DNA of 64,000 nt, taken from contig NZ_JAAXCV010000011.1 of the NCBI RefSeq assembly GCF_012911895.1, positions 1 to 64,000 of the forward strand, in the 5' to 3' direction. Below are positions 1-8,410 of this stretch, one piece after another (the stretch's first letter is position 1; each line of letters starts with the position of its first letter). Both the position numbers and the translations under genes were made by a program. Under the pieces are notes generated by a model, which saw only the letters and a program-made list of their open reading frames with translations, was not told the origin of the DNA and did not search any database. This DNA comes from Bacillus sp. RO3. GTDB taxonomy: Bacteria; Bacillota; Bacilli; Bacillales; Bacillaceae_B.

Positions 1-48
1 GCACGCCGCCAGCGTTCGTCCTGAGCCAGGATCAAACTCTCCGATAAA
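1..48 (-). rRNA. rrs: 16S ribosomal RNA, 5' end only
   Basis: The reverse complement reads the conserved 16S start, including AGAGTTTGATCCTGGCTCAG and the following GACGAACGCTGGCGGC, and runs off the left edge of the window. Only about 48 bases of the gene are present. The leader between it and tRNA-Gly (49-141) has the typical Bacillus pre-16S processing sequence and no obvious promoter, so it is probably transcribed through the upstream tRNA genes. Confidence 0.97.
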
Positions 49-141
49 AGTTTGAATAGCTCTTAAAATAAATCTAGAATTAACGTTGACGTATTGTCTT
101 GTTTTGTTCAGTTTTCAAGGTTCAATAATTAAAGGTAAAAT

Positions 142-215
142 TGGAGCGGGTGAAGGGAATCGAACCCTCATCATCAGCTTGGAAGGCTGAGGTTTTACCA
201 CTAAACTACACCCGC
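142..215 (-). tRNA. tRNA-Gly(UCC)
   Basis: Cloverleaf on the minus strand with acceptor GCGGGTG, anticodon loop CTTCCAA (anticodon TCC), T-arm GGTTCGATTCC and an encoded CCA (142-144). It is the tRNA nearest to the 16S gene. Confidence 0.95.
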
Positions 216-227
216 ATATTTTTTTGA

Positions 228-304
228 TGGTCGGGAAGACAGGATTCGAACCTGCGACCCCTTGGTCCCAAACCAAGTGCTCTACCAAGCTGAGCTACTT
301 CCCG
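228..304 (-). tRNA. tRNA-Pro(UGG)
   Basis: Acceptor CGGGAAG, anticodon stem-loop CTTGG-TTTGGGA-CCAAG (anticodon TGG), T-arm GGTTCGAATCC, encoded CCA at 228-230. Length 77 nt. Confidence 0.95.
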
Positions 305-356
305 TTAGAAAAGCATATGTATTACTTTGAGCTTGAACCCGCTTGTAGAAACAAGA

Positions 357-433
357 TGGCGCGCCCGAGAGGAGTCGAACCCCTAACCTTTTGATCCGTA
401 GTCAAACGCTCTATCCAATTGAGCTACGGGCGC
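357..433 (-). tRNA. tRNA-Arg(ACG)
   Basis: Acceptor GCGCCCG, anticodon loop CTACGGA (anticodon ACG, expected to be read as inosine), discriminator G, encoded CCA at 357-359. This tRNA decodes CGC/CGU, which agrees with the apparent CGC specifier of the argS T-box leader at 37.2 kb. Confidence 0.95.
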
Positions 434-451
434 AATATGTTTTGAACTTTT

Positions 452-537
<86 letters not shown>

Positions 538-556
538 GTTTAAAGCGACAAACACT

Positions 557-585
557 ATTATATCGAGGATAACACGTTACGTCAA
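557..585 (-). promoter_or_regulatory. Internal sigma-A promoter upstream of tRNA-Leu(GAG)
   Basis: Minus strand TTGACG (580-585), 17-bp spacer, TATAAT (557-562), in an 87-bp gap between the two tRNA-Leu genes. It is one mismatch from consensus and the last good promoter before the 16S gene, so it may serve as the proximal rrn promoter. Confidence 0.8.
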
Positions 586-624
586 TACTTTTTTAAAAAA
601 AGTTATCAAGGTAACTTTCAAAAG

Positions 625-706
625 TGCGGGTGAAGGGACTTGAACCCCCACGCCTTGCGGCGCCAGATCCTAAGTCTGGTGCGTCTGCCAATTCCGCCAC
701 ACCCGC
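625..706 (-). tRNA. tRNA-Leu(UAG)
   Basis: Long-variable-arm leucine tRNA; anticodon stem-loop CCAGA-CTTAGGA-TCTGG (anticodon TAG). No CCA is encoded (the 3' end continues CTTT), so CCA must be added by the nucleotidyltransferase. A strong promoter (557-585) separates it from the next Leu gene. Confidence 0.94.
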
Positions 707-743
707 ATGATCTGTTTGAGTTATTCGCTTGTGCAAATAACTA

Positions 744-819
744 TGGTGAGCCATGAAGGACTCGAACCTTCGACCCTCTGATTAAAAGTCAGATGCTCTA
801 CCAACTGAGCTAATGGCTC
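744..819 (-). tRNA. tRNA-Lys(UUU)
   Basis: Acceptor GAGCCAT, anticodon stem-loop TCTGA-CTTTTAA-TCAGA (anticodon TTT), encoded CCA at 744-746. Confidence 0.95.
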
Positions 820-824
820 TTAAA

Positions 825-899
825 TGGCTGGGCTAGCTGGATTCGAACCAACGCATGTCGCAGTCAAAGTGCGATGCCTTACCGCTTGGCTATAGCCCA
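825..899 (-). tRNA. tRNA-Gln(UUG)
   Basis: Acceptor TGGGCTA, anticodon stem-loop TCGCA-CTTTGAC-TGCGA (anticodon TTG), encoded CCA at 825-827. Confidence 0.95.
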
Positions 900-928
900 A
901 TAATACGTCAAAAAGTGACGAGGTTTAT

Positions 929-958
929 ATAATACCATGTGTGAATCGTGAAAGTCAA
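929..958 (-). promoter_or_regulatory. Internal sigma-A promoter between tRNA-Asp and tRNA-Gln
   Basis: Minus strand TTGACT (953-958), 18-bp spacer, TATTAT (929-934), in the widest gap of the upstream half of the cluster. It would add transcription of tRNA-Gln, the later tRNAs and the rRNA. Confidence 0.7.
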
Positions 959-979
959 TAACTTTTTCGAAGAAATATC

Positions 980-1056
980 TGGCGGTCCGGACGGGACTCG
1001 AACCCGCGACCTCCTGCGTGACAGGCAGGCATTCTAACCAACTGAACTACCGGACC
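980..1056 (-). tRNA. tRNA-Asp(GUC)
   Basis: Acceptor GGTCCGG, anticodon stem-loop CCTGC-CTGTCAC-GCAGG (anticodon GTC), encoded CCA at 980-982. As I recall it, the B. subtilis trnS cluster has no Asp here, so this is an extra member. Confidence 0.95.
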
Positions 1057-1091
1057 AGAGTGTATGAATGTAAAAGAAAAACAGGTAAAAA

Positions 1092-1163
1092 TGACCCGTA
1101 CGGGATTCGAACCCGTGTTACCGCCGTGAAAGGGCGGTGTCTTAACCGCTTGACCAACGGGCC
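1092..1163 (-). tRNA. tRNA-Glu(UUC)
   Basis: Acceptor GGCCCGT, anticodon stem-loop CCGCC-CTTTCAC-GGCGG (anticodon TTC). No CCA is encoded. Confidence 0.94.
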
Positions 1164-1174
1164 ACGTGATTTAA

Positions 1175-1265
1175 TGGCGGAGAAGGAGGGATTTGAACCC
1201 TCGCGCCGGTTGCCCGACCTACACCCTTAGCAGGGGCGCCTCTTCAGCCACTTGAGTACTTCCCC
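1175..1265 (-). tRNA. tRNA-Ser(GCU)
   Basis: 91-nt tRNA with long variable arm, acceptor GGGGAAG, anticodon loop CTGCTAA (anticodon GCT), encoded CCA at 1175-1177. Confidence 0.94.
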
Positions 1266-1272
1266 ATTAAAA

Positions 1273-1347
1273 TGGCTCCGCAGGCAAGATTCGAACTTGC
1301 GACCGATCGGTTAACAGCCGATAGCTCTACCACTGAGCTACTGCGGA
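1273..1347 (-). tRNA. tRNA-Asn(GUU)
   Basis: Acceptor TCCGCAG, anticodon stem-loop ATCGG-CTGTTAA-CCGAT (anticodon GTT), encoded CCA at 1273-1275. First gene of the cluster in transcription order, directly behind a consensus promoter. Confidence 0.95.
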
Positions 1348-1390
1348 ATGTAAAGTGAATATTCACTAACCTGTCTTATCGACTCTTTAG

Positions 1391-1419
1391 ATTATAATGA
1401 CTCATTCATTTTATGTCAA
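1391..1419 (-). promoter_or_regulatory. Consensus sigma-A promoter of the tRNA/rRNA cluster
   Basis: On the minus strand TTGACA (1414-1419), a 17-bp spacer and TATAAT (1391-1396) match the sigma-A consensus at all twelve positions. It lies about 44 bp upstream of tRNA-Asn and drives the tRNA cluster toward the 16S gene. Confidence 0.9.
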
Positions 1420-1464
1420 CTACTTTCAGCGACTTTTTTGAACATCCCATTACAAAATCCCCAC

Positions 1465-1926
1465 TTAAAGAATCACTTCCTTTAACAGCTGAAGCTTTCC
1501 TTTACAGTGTCCGCACACGAATTTTTGTGTATTGATCTTCCTTCTTCTTTTAAATTCCAACCTGCACTTTGAGCATACGTACACCAAATACTTCTTTCTA
1601 TTATTTACACTCTTTAATGTTGAACAATGTCTTGGCGCTCCAACATCATTCAGTAGTCTCTTAAAATCCTCATCTCCATGCTTATATCCTTTTCCCTCAA
1701 TATGCAGGTGATAATGACACAACTCATGTTTGATGATCCCTATCAATTCATCCATTCCATGCTCATCATAATATTTATGGTTAACATCAATATTATGAGT
1801 ACCTAACATATATCTGCCCCCTGTGGTTTTTAGCCTAGGATTGAAATATGCCTGATGTAGAAAGGGTTTATGGAAGGTTTGTATAGAAATTTTTTCAACG
1901 AGACGTTGCAGCTCATTATTCGTCAT
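1465..1926 (-). CDS. SprT-like zinc metalloprotease-family protein (YdcK)
   Basis: 153-residue protein of the SprT-like family. The zinc-protease signature HELCH is at residues 67-71, and a C-terminal zinc ribbon is visible as two CxxC pairs (CSKC near 118, CGHC near 138). This layout is the usual one for Bacillus YdcK/SprT; no peptidase activity or substrate is established for the bacterial members. ATG start with AAGGATG upstream. It sits between the tRNA cluster and cmpA/tex as in B. subtilis, where the next position downstream holds ICEBs1. Confidence 0.9.
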   Translation of the reverse strand: MTNNELQRLVEKISIQTFHKPFLHQAYFNPRLKTTGGRYMLGTHNIDVNHKYYDEHGMDELIGIIKHELCHYHLHIEGKGYKHGDEDFKRLLNDVGAPRHCSTLKSVNNRKKYLVYVCSKCRLEFKRRRKINTQKFVCGHCKGKLQLLKEVIL

Positions 1927-2073
1927 TTACATCCTTCTTTCTTATTTAGAACATGACAACCTATTATAGCATAAACTAGATATCACCTTACTGTTTAGTC
2001 ATGACAAACTACTCTGAGGAATGTCATCTCATCGATTCAGTTGGCACTTTCTTAGAGATAAGGAGGTTACCCC

Positions 2074-2187
2074 ATGCCTAACTGGCTTGTGAATCAATTG
2101 AGGAGAGCCTATTTTGAAAAGGATCGATATCAGATCAAGCTTCTTAATCAATGCTGGTATTTTTACCGCAGGAAAAACTGCTCGTAA
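2074..2187 (+). CDS. cmpA: Cortex morphogenetic protein CmpA
   Basis: A 37-residue ORF beginning MPNWLVNQLRRAYFEKDR and ending YFYRRKNCS closely matches Bacillus CmpA as I recall it. In B. subtilis CmpA is a mother-cell sporulation protein that helps ClpXP remove defective SpoIVA and delays cortex assembly. The Shine-Dalgarno AAGGAGG is at 2060-2066, seven bases before the ATG. It lies between tex and sprT, opposite to both, as in B. subtilis, and a bidirectional terminator follows. An antisense ORF of 63 codons over the same bases is a shadow. Confidence 0.93.
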   Translation: MPNWLVNQLRRAYFEKDRYQIKLLNQCWYFYRRKNCS

Positions 2188-2225
2188 GTATGGACATCCA
2201 TCCCCCAAAACATTTCCCACAAAAA

Positions 2226-2272
2226 AAGAGCTGACTAAAAGACAGCATCCCCTGTCTTTCAGTCAGCTCTTA
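2226..2272. terminator. Bidirectional terminator between cmpA and tex
   Basis: Near-perfect hairpin with arms of about 20 bp (AAGAGCTGACT... / ...AGTCAGCTCTT) and a six-base loop. The tex side is followed by seven T's; the cmpA side has a weaker T-tract. Confidence 0.88.
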
Positions 2273-2277
2273 CCTGC

Positions 2278-4446
2278 TTATGGAATCATCGTTAATGCGA
2301 CCCTGCCTTTTTGAACATCCACACTATCAACCCATACTGTCACGACGTCCCCTACAGAGACTACATCCAACGGATGCTTAACGAATCCATTTTTCAACTT
2401 CGAAATGTGGACAAGACCGTCTTGCTTTACACCTATATCAACAAACGCACCAAAATCCACGACATTCCTTACCGTTCCTTGTAATTCCATTCCTTGAGAT
2501 AAATCTTCAAGTTTCAAGACATCCTTTTTGAGAAGTGGTTTAGGAAAGTCATCACGAGGATCCCGTCCAGGTCGGATCAACGAATCTACGATATCTTTCA
2601 ACGTTAATTTCCCTAGCCCCAATTCTTCGGAAACCTCTTCCAGGTTCAATTGATTCAGTGACTGTTTCAACTCGTCGGATCCTACTTCATTTACACTCAA
2701 ACCAACTTTAGAAAGCAACATTTTTACATCATTATAATTATCAGGATGTATGGAGGTTCGATCAAGAATTTCCTTACCATCCAGTATTCTCAGGAATCCT
2801 ATACACTGTTCATACGTTTTCGCGCCCAGTCTTGGTATTTTCTTTAATTGTGTCCTTGAATGAAACTTCCCCTCTTCTTCTCTCTTTTTCACGATATTAG
2901 TAGCCACTGTTTTTGATAGCCCTGCTACATATTGAAGAAGTGAAGAGGAGGCTGTATTTACGTTTACCCCCACTTGGTTTACAGCCGTTTCTACGACAAA
3001 GGTCAAAGATTCATTCAGCTTCTTTTGGGATACATCATGTTGGTATTGCCCCACCCCGACTGATTTAGGATCGATTTTCACTAATTCAGCCAACGGATCC
3101 TGCAATCGTCTAGCAATGGAAACTGCACTCCTTTCTTCAACTTGGAGTTCAGGAAACTCTTCTCTCGCTACATCTGATGCTGAATAAACACTCGCTCCTG
3201 CTTCATTCACAATTAAATAGAAGATTGTTTCGTTCATTTCCTTTAATACATTCACAACAAATTGCTCGGTTTCTCTTGAAGCCGTACCATTTCCAATTGC
3301 CACAACCTCAACCGAATATGTTGTCAGTATATCTTTCATTGCTTCTTTCGCCTTGTCCAGTTGACTTTGGGATGAATGTGGATAGATGACATTGATATCA
3401 AGCGTTTTGCCTGTTTCATCAATGACAGCCAGTTTGCACCCTGTTCGGAAAGCAGGATCTACACCCAGGACCACTTTTCCTTTCATAGGAGGCTGAAGCA
3501 ATAACTTCCTTAAGTTTTCAGAGAAGATATGAATTGCCTGATCTTCTGCTTTCTCCGTTAACTCACTGCGAATTTCCCTTTCCACTGATGGCTGGATCAG
3601 TCTTTTATAGCTATCCTCTATCGCTTCTTTCACAACGGGAACAGAGATGGAATGGACATTTTTTATGACTTGTCTTTGTAAATAATTCAGAATGCCTTCT
3701 GCATCAGGTTGAATGCTCACCTTTAGTACATCTTCTTTTTCCCCGCGGTTCATGGCCAATATCCGGTGGGGAACTACTTTATGAACAGGTTCCTGATAAG
3801 AATAGTACATTTCAAAGACTTTTTTCTCGTCTTCCTCTTCCTTTTTCACCTTTGATTCTATATTCCCTTTCCTGAACGTATAACTTCTTATGTATTCCCT
3901 GTAAGATGCTTCATCAGATATAAATTCGGCAATGATATCTTTTGCCCCGTTCAACGCTGCCTCGGTTGTCATTACTTCCATTTCTTCAGATAAGTATGTC
4001 GAAGCTTCTTTTTCGATGTTTCCTGAGGAAGGGAATGTAAGGATCCATTCTGCCAGGGGCTCTAATCCTTTCTCTTTCGCCACGGTGGCTTTCGTTCTTC
4101 TTTTTTGCTTATATGGACGATACAAGTCTTCTACCTTTTGCAGCTTTTCTGCCTTTTTAATGGCATGGGATAACTCTTCCGAAAGCTTTCCCTGTTCTTC
4201 GATCAATCGAAGAACCTCTTCTTTTCTCTGCTCTAGATTCTGAAGGTAATTCCATTTATCCATAATATGACGAATTTGAACTTCGTCCAGTGCCCCGGTC
4301 TGTTCTTTCCTATAGCGTGCGATGAATGGAACCGTGTTTCCTTCATCAAGCAGCTTAATGACGTTTTTTACATTTTTCAATGGTAGAGTGAGTTCTTTAG
4401 ATACCCGGTTGAGTAATGGTTCTTGATTTGTTAATGTTGCTGTCAA
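2278..4446 (-). CDS. tex: Tex family RNA-binding transcription accessory protein
   Basis: 722 residues, the usual length for Tex (B. subtilis YdcI). The N-terminal helical region is followed by a YqgF/RNase H-like core (GVDPAFRTGCKLAVID near residue 333), helix-hairpin-helix segments and a C-terminal S1 domain (about 645-722, GTVRNVVDFGAFVDIGV). Tex binds nucleic acid and is linked to transcription and RNA turnover; its exact role in Bacillus is open. The start is TTG (4444-4446) behind GGAGG; an upstream overlapping minus ORF lacks a usable ribosome site. Confidence 0.95.
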   Translation of the reverse strand: MTATLTNQEPLLNRVSKELTLPLKNVKNVIKLLDEGNTVPFIARYRKEQTGALDEVQIRHIMDKWNYLQNLEQRKEEVLRLIEEQGKLSEELSHAIKKAEKLQKVEDLYRPYKQKRRTKATVAKEKGLEPLAEWILTFPSSGNIEKEASTYLSEEMEVMTTEAALNGAKDIIAEFISDEASYREYIRSYTFRKGNIESKVKKEEEDEKKVFEMYYSYQEPVHKVVPHRILAMNRGEKEDVLKVSIQPDAEGILNYLQRQVIKNVHSISVPVVKEAIEDSYKRLIQPSVEREIRSELTEKAEDQAIHIFSENLRKLLLQPPMKGKVVLGVDPAFRTGCKLAVIDETGKTLDINVIYPHSSQSQLDKAKEAMKDILTTYSVEVVAIGNGTASRETEQFVVNVLKEMNETIFYLIVNEAGASVYSASDVAREEFPELQVEERSAVSIARRLQDPLAELVKIDPKSVGVGQYQHDVSQKKLNESLTFVVETAVNQVGVNVNTASSSLLQYVAGLSKTVATNIVKKREEEGKFHSRTQLKKIPRLGAKTYEQCIGFLRILDGKEILDRTSIHPDNYNDVKMLLSKVGLSVNEVGSDELKQSLNQLNLEEVSEELGLGKLTLKDIVDSLIRPGRDPRDDFPKPLLKKDVLKLEDLSQGMELQGTVRNVVDFGAFVDIGVKQDGLVHISKLKNGFVKHPLDVVSVGDVVTVWVDSVDVQKGRVALTMIP

Positions 4447-4714
4447 TTGTAAGACCTCCAGTAAAAGGATTCTTGTTTAGTTTACCATAACTGTCTTTGA
4501 TGATTGAAAAGGGGTATTCATGTATTTGAAGCATAATCCATATTGAAGACCCCTTTCCATATGGAGAAGGTCCAATTTTCTCGGTTTTTGCCTTGAGTGA
4601 TTTCAACCTTCCCTCTATTTCCTGCAGGAGCAAAGCGTCTTTGCTTTATAATCCACTCTTTTCTATTTCAGCACCATTATCCAATCGTTCGTTAAAGGGA
4701 AGGTGAGCCTTAAC

Positions 4715-4749
4715 AAAAAAAACTTACCCTAAAATCCTTAGAGTAAGTT
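4715..4749 (-). terminator. Terminator of the sigB operon
   Basis: Minus strand AACTTAC/GTAAGTT stem followed by eight T's. The 5' arm overlaps the last three codons of rsbX, so the coding end doubles as terminator. Confidence 0.85.
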
Positions 4750-5334
4750 CCCAATAATGTATGTCGTATCATCTGATGTGCCGTCAACTAGAGATTGAAT
4801 ATCCCTTAAAGCTCCATGCAGTGTTGGATACCTTTGAAGGATATTCTTTACCCCTGATATATTTAATCCATCAGAATGAATTAAGAATCTGGAATTCGCA
4901 TCGTACTGGTATCGCTGAGTCTTATATGTTTGCGGTCTTCCGGATAAATACCCTGTAACCGGTAAAGGATAGGTCATTTTTCCTTCAGGAGCATACATGT
5001 AAAACCTAATATTTCCTACACAACTATATACAAACTCTTTAGAGTGGTAATACGCTTTGATGATTGCAACTGCAGCTCCACGTTTTCTTTGTAGCGCTTG
5101 ATTGCAAAGGCTCATTAACGTTTCGACATCTTCATGATGATGCTCTTCTACAATCTCCACCACTACATGGGACGATTCATACGCAAATTTACCGCTTCCT
5201 AAACCATCGGCCAACACACAGACAAAATACTCGTCTGTAGAGGTATAAAAGTAGCTGTCTCCACAAAAAGGATTCCCATTTTTCGACACCTGTTCTGCAT
5301 AGAGTTCTATCTCAGTTTGTTGAAGATAAGCCAT
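4738..5334 (-). CDS. rsbX: Phosphoserine phosphatase RsbX
   Basis: 198-residue PP2C-type phosphatase; acidic metal-binding motifs are visible (CVLADGLGSG near 34-43, FLIHSDGLN near 150, DDTTYIIG near the C-terminus). RsbX dephosphorylates RsbS and RsbR and resets the stressosome after stress. Last gene of the operon: its ATG overlaps the sigB stop by one base (TAATG), implying translational coupling. Confidence 0.95.
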   Translation of the reverse strand: MAYLQQTEIELYAEQVSKNGNPFCGDSYFYTSTDEYFVCVLADGLGSGKFAYESSHVVVEIVEEHHHEDVETLMSLCNQALQRKRGAAVAIIKAYYHSKEFVYSCVGNIRFYMYAPEGKMTYPLPVTGYLSGRPQTYKTQRYQYDANSRFLIHSDGLNISGVKNILQRYPTLHGALRDIQSLVDGTSDDTTYIIGNLL

Positions 5335-6131
5335 TAATAATGACTCTCCGAATCATTCATCTCTTCCTGAATGGCTTCCCTCAGTTTTTTAATCGCTCTT
5401 CTTTGCAAACGGGAAACATGCATTTGAGAGATACCAAGCTTCTCACCAGCTTCTTTTTGGCTTAAATTCTCCAAATAAGTGTGTTGGATAATTGCTTTTT
5501 CTCTATCGGACAGAACATGAAGCACCTTCTCAAGAACGAGACGCTGATTCACTTTCTCATAGCCCTCATCCTGATCTCCAACGATATCGAGAATCGTTAC
5601 AGTACTTCCCTCTGAGTCAGCCTCAATCGAATGATCCACGGATAATGCTTGATAACTTCTTCCCATTTCCATTGCTTCCAGGACTTCTTCTTCACTTACT
5701 TCCAGGTATTCAGCAATTTCATGTACTTGAGGAGAACGTTCCAACTGATTGGTCAACTCTTCAACCGTTGATTTAATTTTCGGGCCAAGCTCTTTGATTC
5801 TTCTGGGAACATGAACGCTCCATGTTTTGTCCCTGAGGAATCTTTTTATCTCCCCGATGATCGTTGGAATCGCAAAGGCCTCGAATGATCGACCAAATGA
5901 TTCATCATACCTTCTGATTGCACCAAGCAAACCGATCATCCCTACTTGGATAATATCTTCGTGGAAAGACCTTCCTTTTGAATACTTTCTTGCAATGGAC
6001 TCAACCAGGTTCTGATAATGTAAGATCAACTGGCTTTGCGCATCATCATCTTGGGTTTCCTGGTAATCTCTGATCCATTGAAGGACTTTTTCTTTCTGTG
6101 CCTGCTGGTTAGGTTGAGATAGTTTTTTCAT
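5334..6131 (-). CDS. sigB: RNA polymerase sigma factor SigB
   Basis: 265-residue sigma-70 group 3 factor. Region 2 (QVGMIGLLGAIRRYDESFGRSFEAFA and neighbouring residues, read in parts), region 3 and a region 4 helix-turn-helix (SQKEAGEKLGISQMHVSRLQ) are clear. It directs the general stress regulon. The start overlaps rsbW by 23 bases, and the order rsbV-rsbW-sigB-rsbX is the classical Bacillus one. It is held inactive by RsbW and probably autoregulated through the sigma-B promoter at 6955-6980. Confidence 0.97.
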   Translation of the reverse strand: MKKLSQPNQQAQKEKVLQWIRDYQETQDDDAQSQLILHYQNLVESIARKYSKGRSFHEDIIQVGMIGLLGAIRRYDESFGRSFEAFAIPTIIGEIKRFLRDKTWSVHVPRRIKELGPKIKSTVEELTNQLERSPQVHEIAEYLEVSEEEVLEAMEMGRSYQALSVDHSIEADSEGSTVTILDIVGDQDEGYEKVNQRLVLEKVLHVLSDREKAIIQHTYLENLSQKEAGEKLGISQMHVSRLQRRAIKKLREAIQEEMNDSESHY

Positions 6132-6579
6132 CCCTCTCCACCTGCTCCCCTGATAGGAATTTAGTCATAAAGACTGTCACTCCCTCCTTGTGATGCACTT
6201 TAACATCATCCATCAGGCTCTCAATAAGGTAAAGACCTAACCCACCTTCTCTTAAGAACTCTACTGAATGATCAGCATGATAAGGGCCTACGGCACTGCG
6301 AATTTCCTTGAAATCGAAACTTTCCCCGTGATCCGCCACCATAACCTCAAGGCGATCCTCATACAGGGCGAATCCGACGACAACTTCTCCGTCGTTATCT
6401 TTATACGCATGCTGAACCGCATTCGTAATGGCTTCACTTGTAGCAATTTTCAAATCCTCGATTGCATCGTAGTCGAATCCCATCCGACTTGCGATGCCTG
6501 AAAGCGTCAAACGAATAACCCCTACGTATTCCGGCTTTGCAGGGATCTTCATTTCGATGTAATCAAAAGCTTGCATCAT
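6109..6579 (-). CDS. rsbW: Anti-sigma-B factor and serine kinase RsbW
   Basis: 156 residues with the GHKL ATPase fold: N-box EAITNAVQHAY (about 49-59), G1 box VADHGESFD, and G2 box GGLGLYLIESLMDDV near 112-126. RsbW binds SigB or phosphorylates RsbV, switching partner with ATP level and stress. It overlaps rsbV by four bases (ATGA) and sigB by 23. Confidence 0.96.
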   Translation of the reverse strand: MMQAFDYIEMKIPAKPEYVGVIRLTLSGIASRMGFDYDAIEDLKIATSEAITNAVQHAYKDNDGEVVVGFALYEDRLEVMVADHGESFDFKEIRSAVGPYHADHSVEFLREGGLGLYLIESLMDDVKVHHKEGVTVFMTKFLSGEQVERDEKTIST

Positions 6580-6908
6580 TCCACGCCACCTTCTACCTTG
6601 GAATTAATATTCATAATATCCCCTAAACCTGTAATATCAAACAGTCGTTGTAAACGATCGGATAGTCCGACGAGGTTCAATTGTCCGCCTCGTGCCTTTA
6701 CTGTCTTAAAAAGACCTACAAACACACCCAATCCCGTACTGTCCATATAAGATACTTCCGAAAGGTCTATTGTCATGTCTTTGTCATCAGCTTCAGCAGA
6801 GGGTAGAAGCGTTTCTTTAAGTTTTGGAGCTGTATATGCATCAATTTCACCAGCTACTTTAACAAGCAGCTCGTTCTCTTTTTCTTTCATATCTATTGAT
6901 AAATTCAT
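6576..6908 (-). CDS. rsbV: Anti-anti-sigma factor RsbV
   Basis: 110-residue STAS-domain protein. The phospho-acceptor serine is Ser57 in the motif YMDSTGLGVF. Unphosphorylated RsbV captures RsbW and releases SigB; RsbU removes the phosphate. First gene behind the internal sigma-B promoter. Confidence 0.96.
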   Translation of the reverse strand: MNLSIDMKEKENELLVKVAGEIDAYTAPKLKETLLPSAEADDKDMTIDLSEVSYMDSTGLGVFVGLFKTVKARGGQLNLVGLSDRLQRLFDITGLGDIMNINSKVEGGVE

Positions 6909-6954
6909 AAAAAGACCACCTTTTTAACAACATTTATAATAAGTCTCTATACAT

Positions 6955-6980
6955 TTACCCTATCCATACAACGAATAAAC
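6955..6980 (-). promoter_or_regulatory. Internal sigma-B promoter upstream of rsbV
   Basis: On the minus strand GTTTAT (6975-6980), a 14-bp spacer and GGGTAA (6955-6960) match the sigma-B consensus (GTTTAA-N12-15-GGGTAT). It lies in the 77-bp gap between rsbU and rsbV, exactly where B. subtilis has its autoregulatory promoter. Confidence 0.9.
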
Positions 6981-6985
6981 TTTAT

Positions 6986-7996
6986 TTATGAATTTCTTTT
7001 AATAATGATAAGAGTGAAATCGTCTCTAAGTTCAAAGTTCTGAAGCTTTTCAAGTTGCTTATATACGTTGTGAACAATCTCCTGAGGAGGAAGGTGCTTG
7101 TACTTACTGATTAATTGAACCAGATCTTCCCTTTCAATGAAGCCCTCTTCTGATCGGCACTCTGTTACTCCATCCGAGAGGAGGACGATCATATCCCCTG
7201 CCTCAACCCTTCTTTCGTATTGGCGGTACTTCGCTTTTTTATCGACACCCAATAGAAGGCCCTTTGCATCCAAGTCTTCGAATTCATCTGTAGCCGCACT
7301 ATAAAAAAAGCCGGGTTCATGCCCAGCTGATGAGTATGAGAACAGATGTCTTTCAGAATTATATACACCATAGAACATGGTGATGAACATACTGGCATCC
7401 ACGTTTTGTTCCACCACTCTGTTCAGGCTTTCCAACACAGCATTAGGTTCATTGCGATATTCCGGCAAGCTGTCCATTGCATATTTAATCATGGACATAC
7501 AGAGAGCTGCAGGTATCCCCTTACCGATTACATCAGCAATGGCCACACTTACGCTATCATTTTCATCTTGCACGAAATGATAGTAGTCTCCATTCATCTT
7601 CTTGGCTGGGACGCTTACAGCTCCTATATCCAACCCTTGAACTGTAGGAATAACCGTGCCAAGAAGGGTCTGTTGCATATTGGACGCTACATCTATTTCG
7701 TTATTCAATTCCTGTTGTTTCGTTCGCAGGCTTTGATGTTCCCGATAAGCGAATCCATAGCCTATCATCACTTCTAGTAAAATATCGAAAGAGTGTAACA
7801 CCTGATGTGGAATATCGGGCTCCATTTCTAATATCACACTCTTATGAAGACTGATGATCTCCTCTGGTGATACATGATGCTCAATCGATTTACGACTAAA
7901 CTTCTGTCCTAAATAAAGAGCCTTTTCGTCTTGTTCATTCAGGTAATGCTCGATGATCTCTCTATATTTTGCATCCATCAATTCTCTGAAATTCAT
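6986..7996 (-). CDS. rsbU: PP2C phosphatase RsbU, activator of the sigma-B partner switch
   Basis: 336 residues from the ATG at 7996, chosen because CTAGGGGGAG precedes it and the protein then starts MNFRELMDAKYREII like B. subtilis RsbU; the ORF is open 26 codons further. The N-terminal helical domain (about 1-85) binds RsbT and the rest is a SpoIIE-type PP2C phosphatase (VAIADVIGKGIPAAL, VLLSDGVTE). It dephosphorylates RsbV-P under environmental stress. Confidence 0.95.
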   Translation of the reverse strand: MNFRELMDAKYREIIEHYLNEQDEKALYLGQKFSRKSIEHHVSPEEIISLHKSVILEMEPDIPHQVLHSFDILLEVMIGYGFAYREHQSLRTKQQELNNEIDVASNMQQTLLGTVIPTVQGLDIGAVSVPAKKMNGDYYHFVQDENDSVSVAIADVIGKGIPAALCMSMIKYAMDSLPEYRNEPNAVLESLNRVVEQNVDASMFITMFYGVYNSERHLFSYSSAGHEPGFFYSAATDEFEDLDAKGLLLGVDKKAKYRQYERRVEAGDMIVLLSDGVTECRSEEGFIEREDLVQLISKYKHLPPQEIVHNVYKQLEKLQNFELRDDFTLIIIKRNS

Positions 7997-8006
7997 ATAA
8001 CTCCCC

Positions 8007-8408
8007 CTAGCGGAGCCACTTAGTCGCCCTGATATCTGTCCCTTCACCTGGCACAGATTCAACGTTGAACTCATCCATTAATCGTTTGACTCCAGGCAAC
8101 CCTGCTCCTAATCCACCTGATGTGGAATATCCGTCTTCCATTACTTTTCTAATATCTGCAATACCCGGACCTTCATCCAAGGCGATGATACGTACACCCT
8201 TTTTACCGCCATCAAGTAACTTTTCAATACAAATCTGACCATGACCAGCATATAGATAAATATTTCGCGCTAATTCGCTGATAGCCGTCGTGATACGAGC
8301 CTGGTCAACAGTACCGAACCCGAGCTCTTTCGCTACATTCCGTCCTAACTGGCGGGCAGCAACGATGTCCCATTCATTCGTGATTTTCACGCAGGATTGG
8401 CTATCCAT
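8007..8408 (-). CDS. rsbT: Switch kinase RsbT
   Basis: 133-residue GHKL-type kinase: N-box TTAISELARNIYLYA, G1 box ALDEGPGI, glycine-rich G2 GLGAGLPGVKRLMDEF. RsbT phosphorylates RsbR and RsbS in the stressosome and, when released, activates RsbU. The start follows the rsbS stop by two bases. Confidence 0.96.
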   Translation of the reverse strand: MDSQSCVKITNEWDIVAARQLGRNVAKELGFGTVDQARITTAISELARNIYLYAGHGQICIEKLLDGGKKGVRIIALDEGPGIADIRKVMEDGYSTSGGLGAGLPGVKRLMDEFNVESVPGEGTDIRATKWLR

Positions 8409-8410
8409 AC

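Noticed and set aside
1018..1230. 70-codon plus-strand ORF across the tRNA cluster
   Set aside because: It is the complement of tRNA-Asp, Glu and Ser genes; conserved RNA sequence explains the open frame.
1990..2060. Sigma-E promoter for cmpA
   Set aside because: cmpA is expected to use sigma-E, but the GTCATGA and CATCTCAT elements are 20 bp apart, too far for the consensus.
2029..2220. 63-codon minus ORF over cmpA
   Set aside because: Antisense shadow; cmpA on the other strand has a perfect ribosome site and family match.
4397..4633. 78-codon minus ORF overlapping the start of tex
   Set aside because: No ribosome site, no recognisable product, and the tex start (TTG with GGAGG) is well supported.
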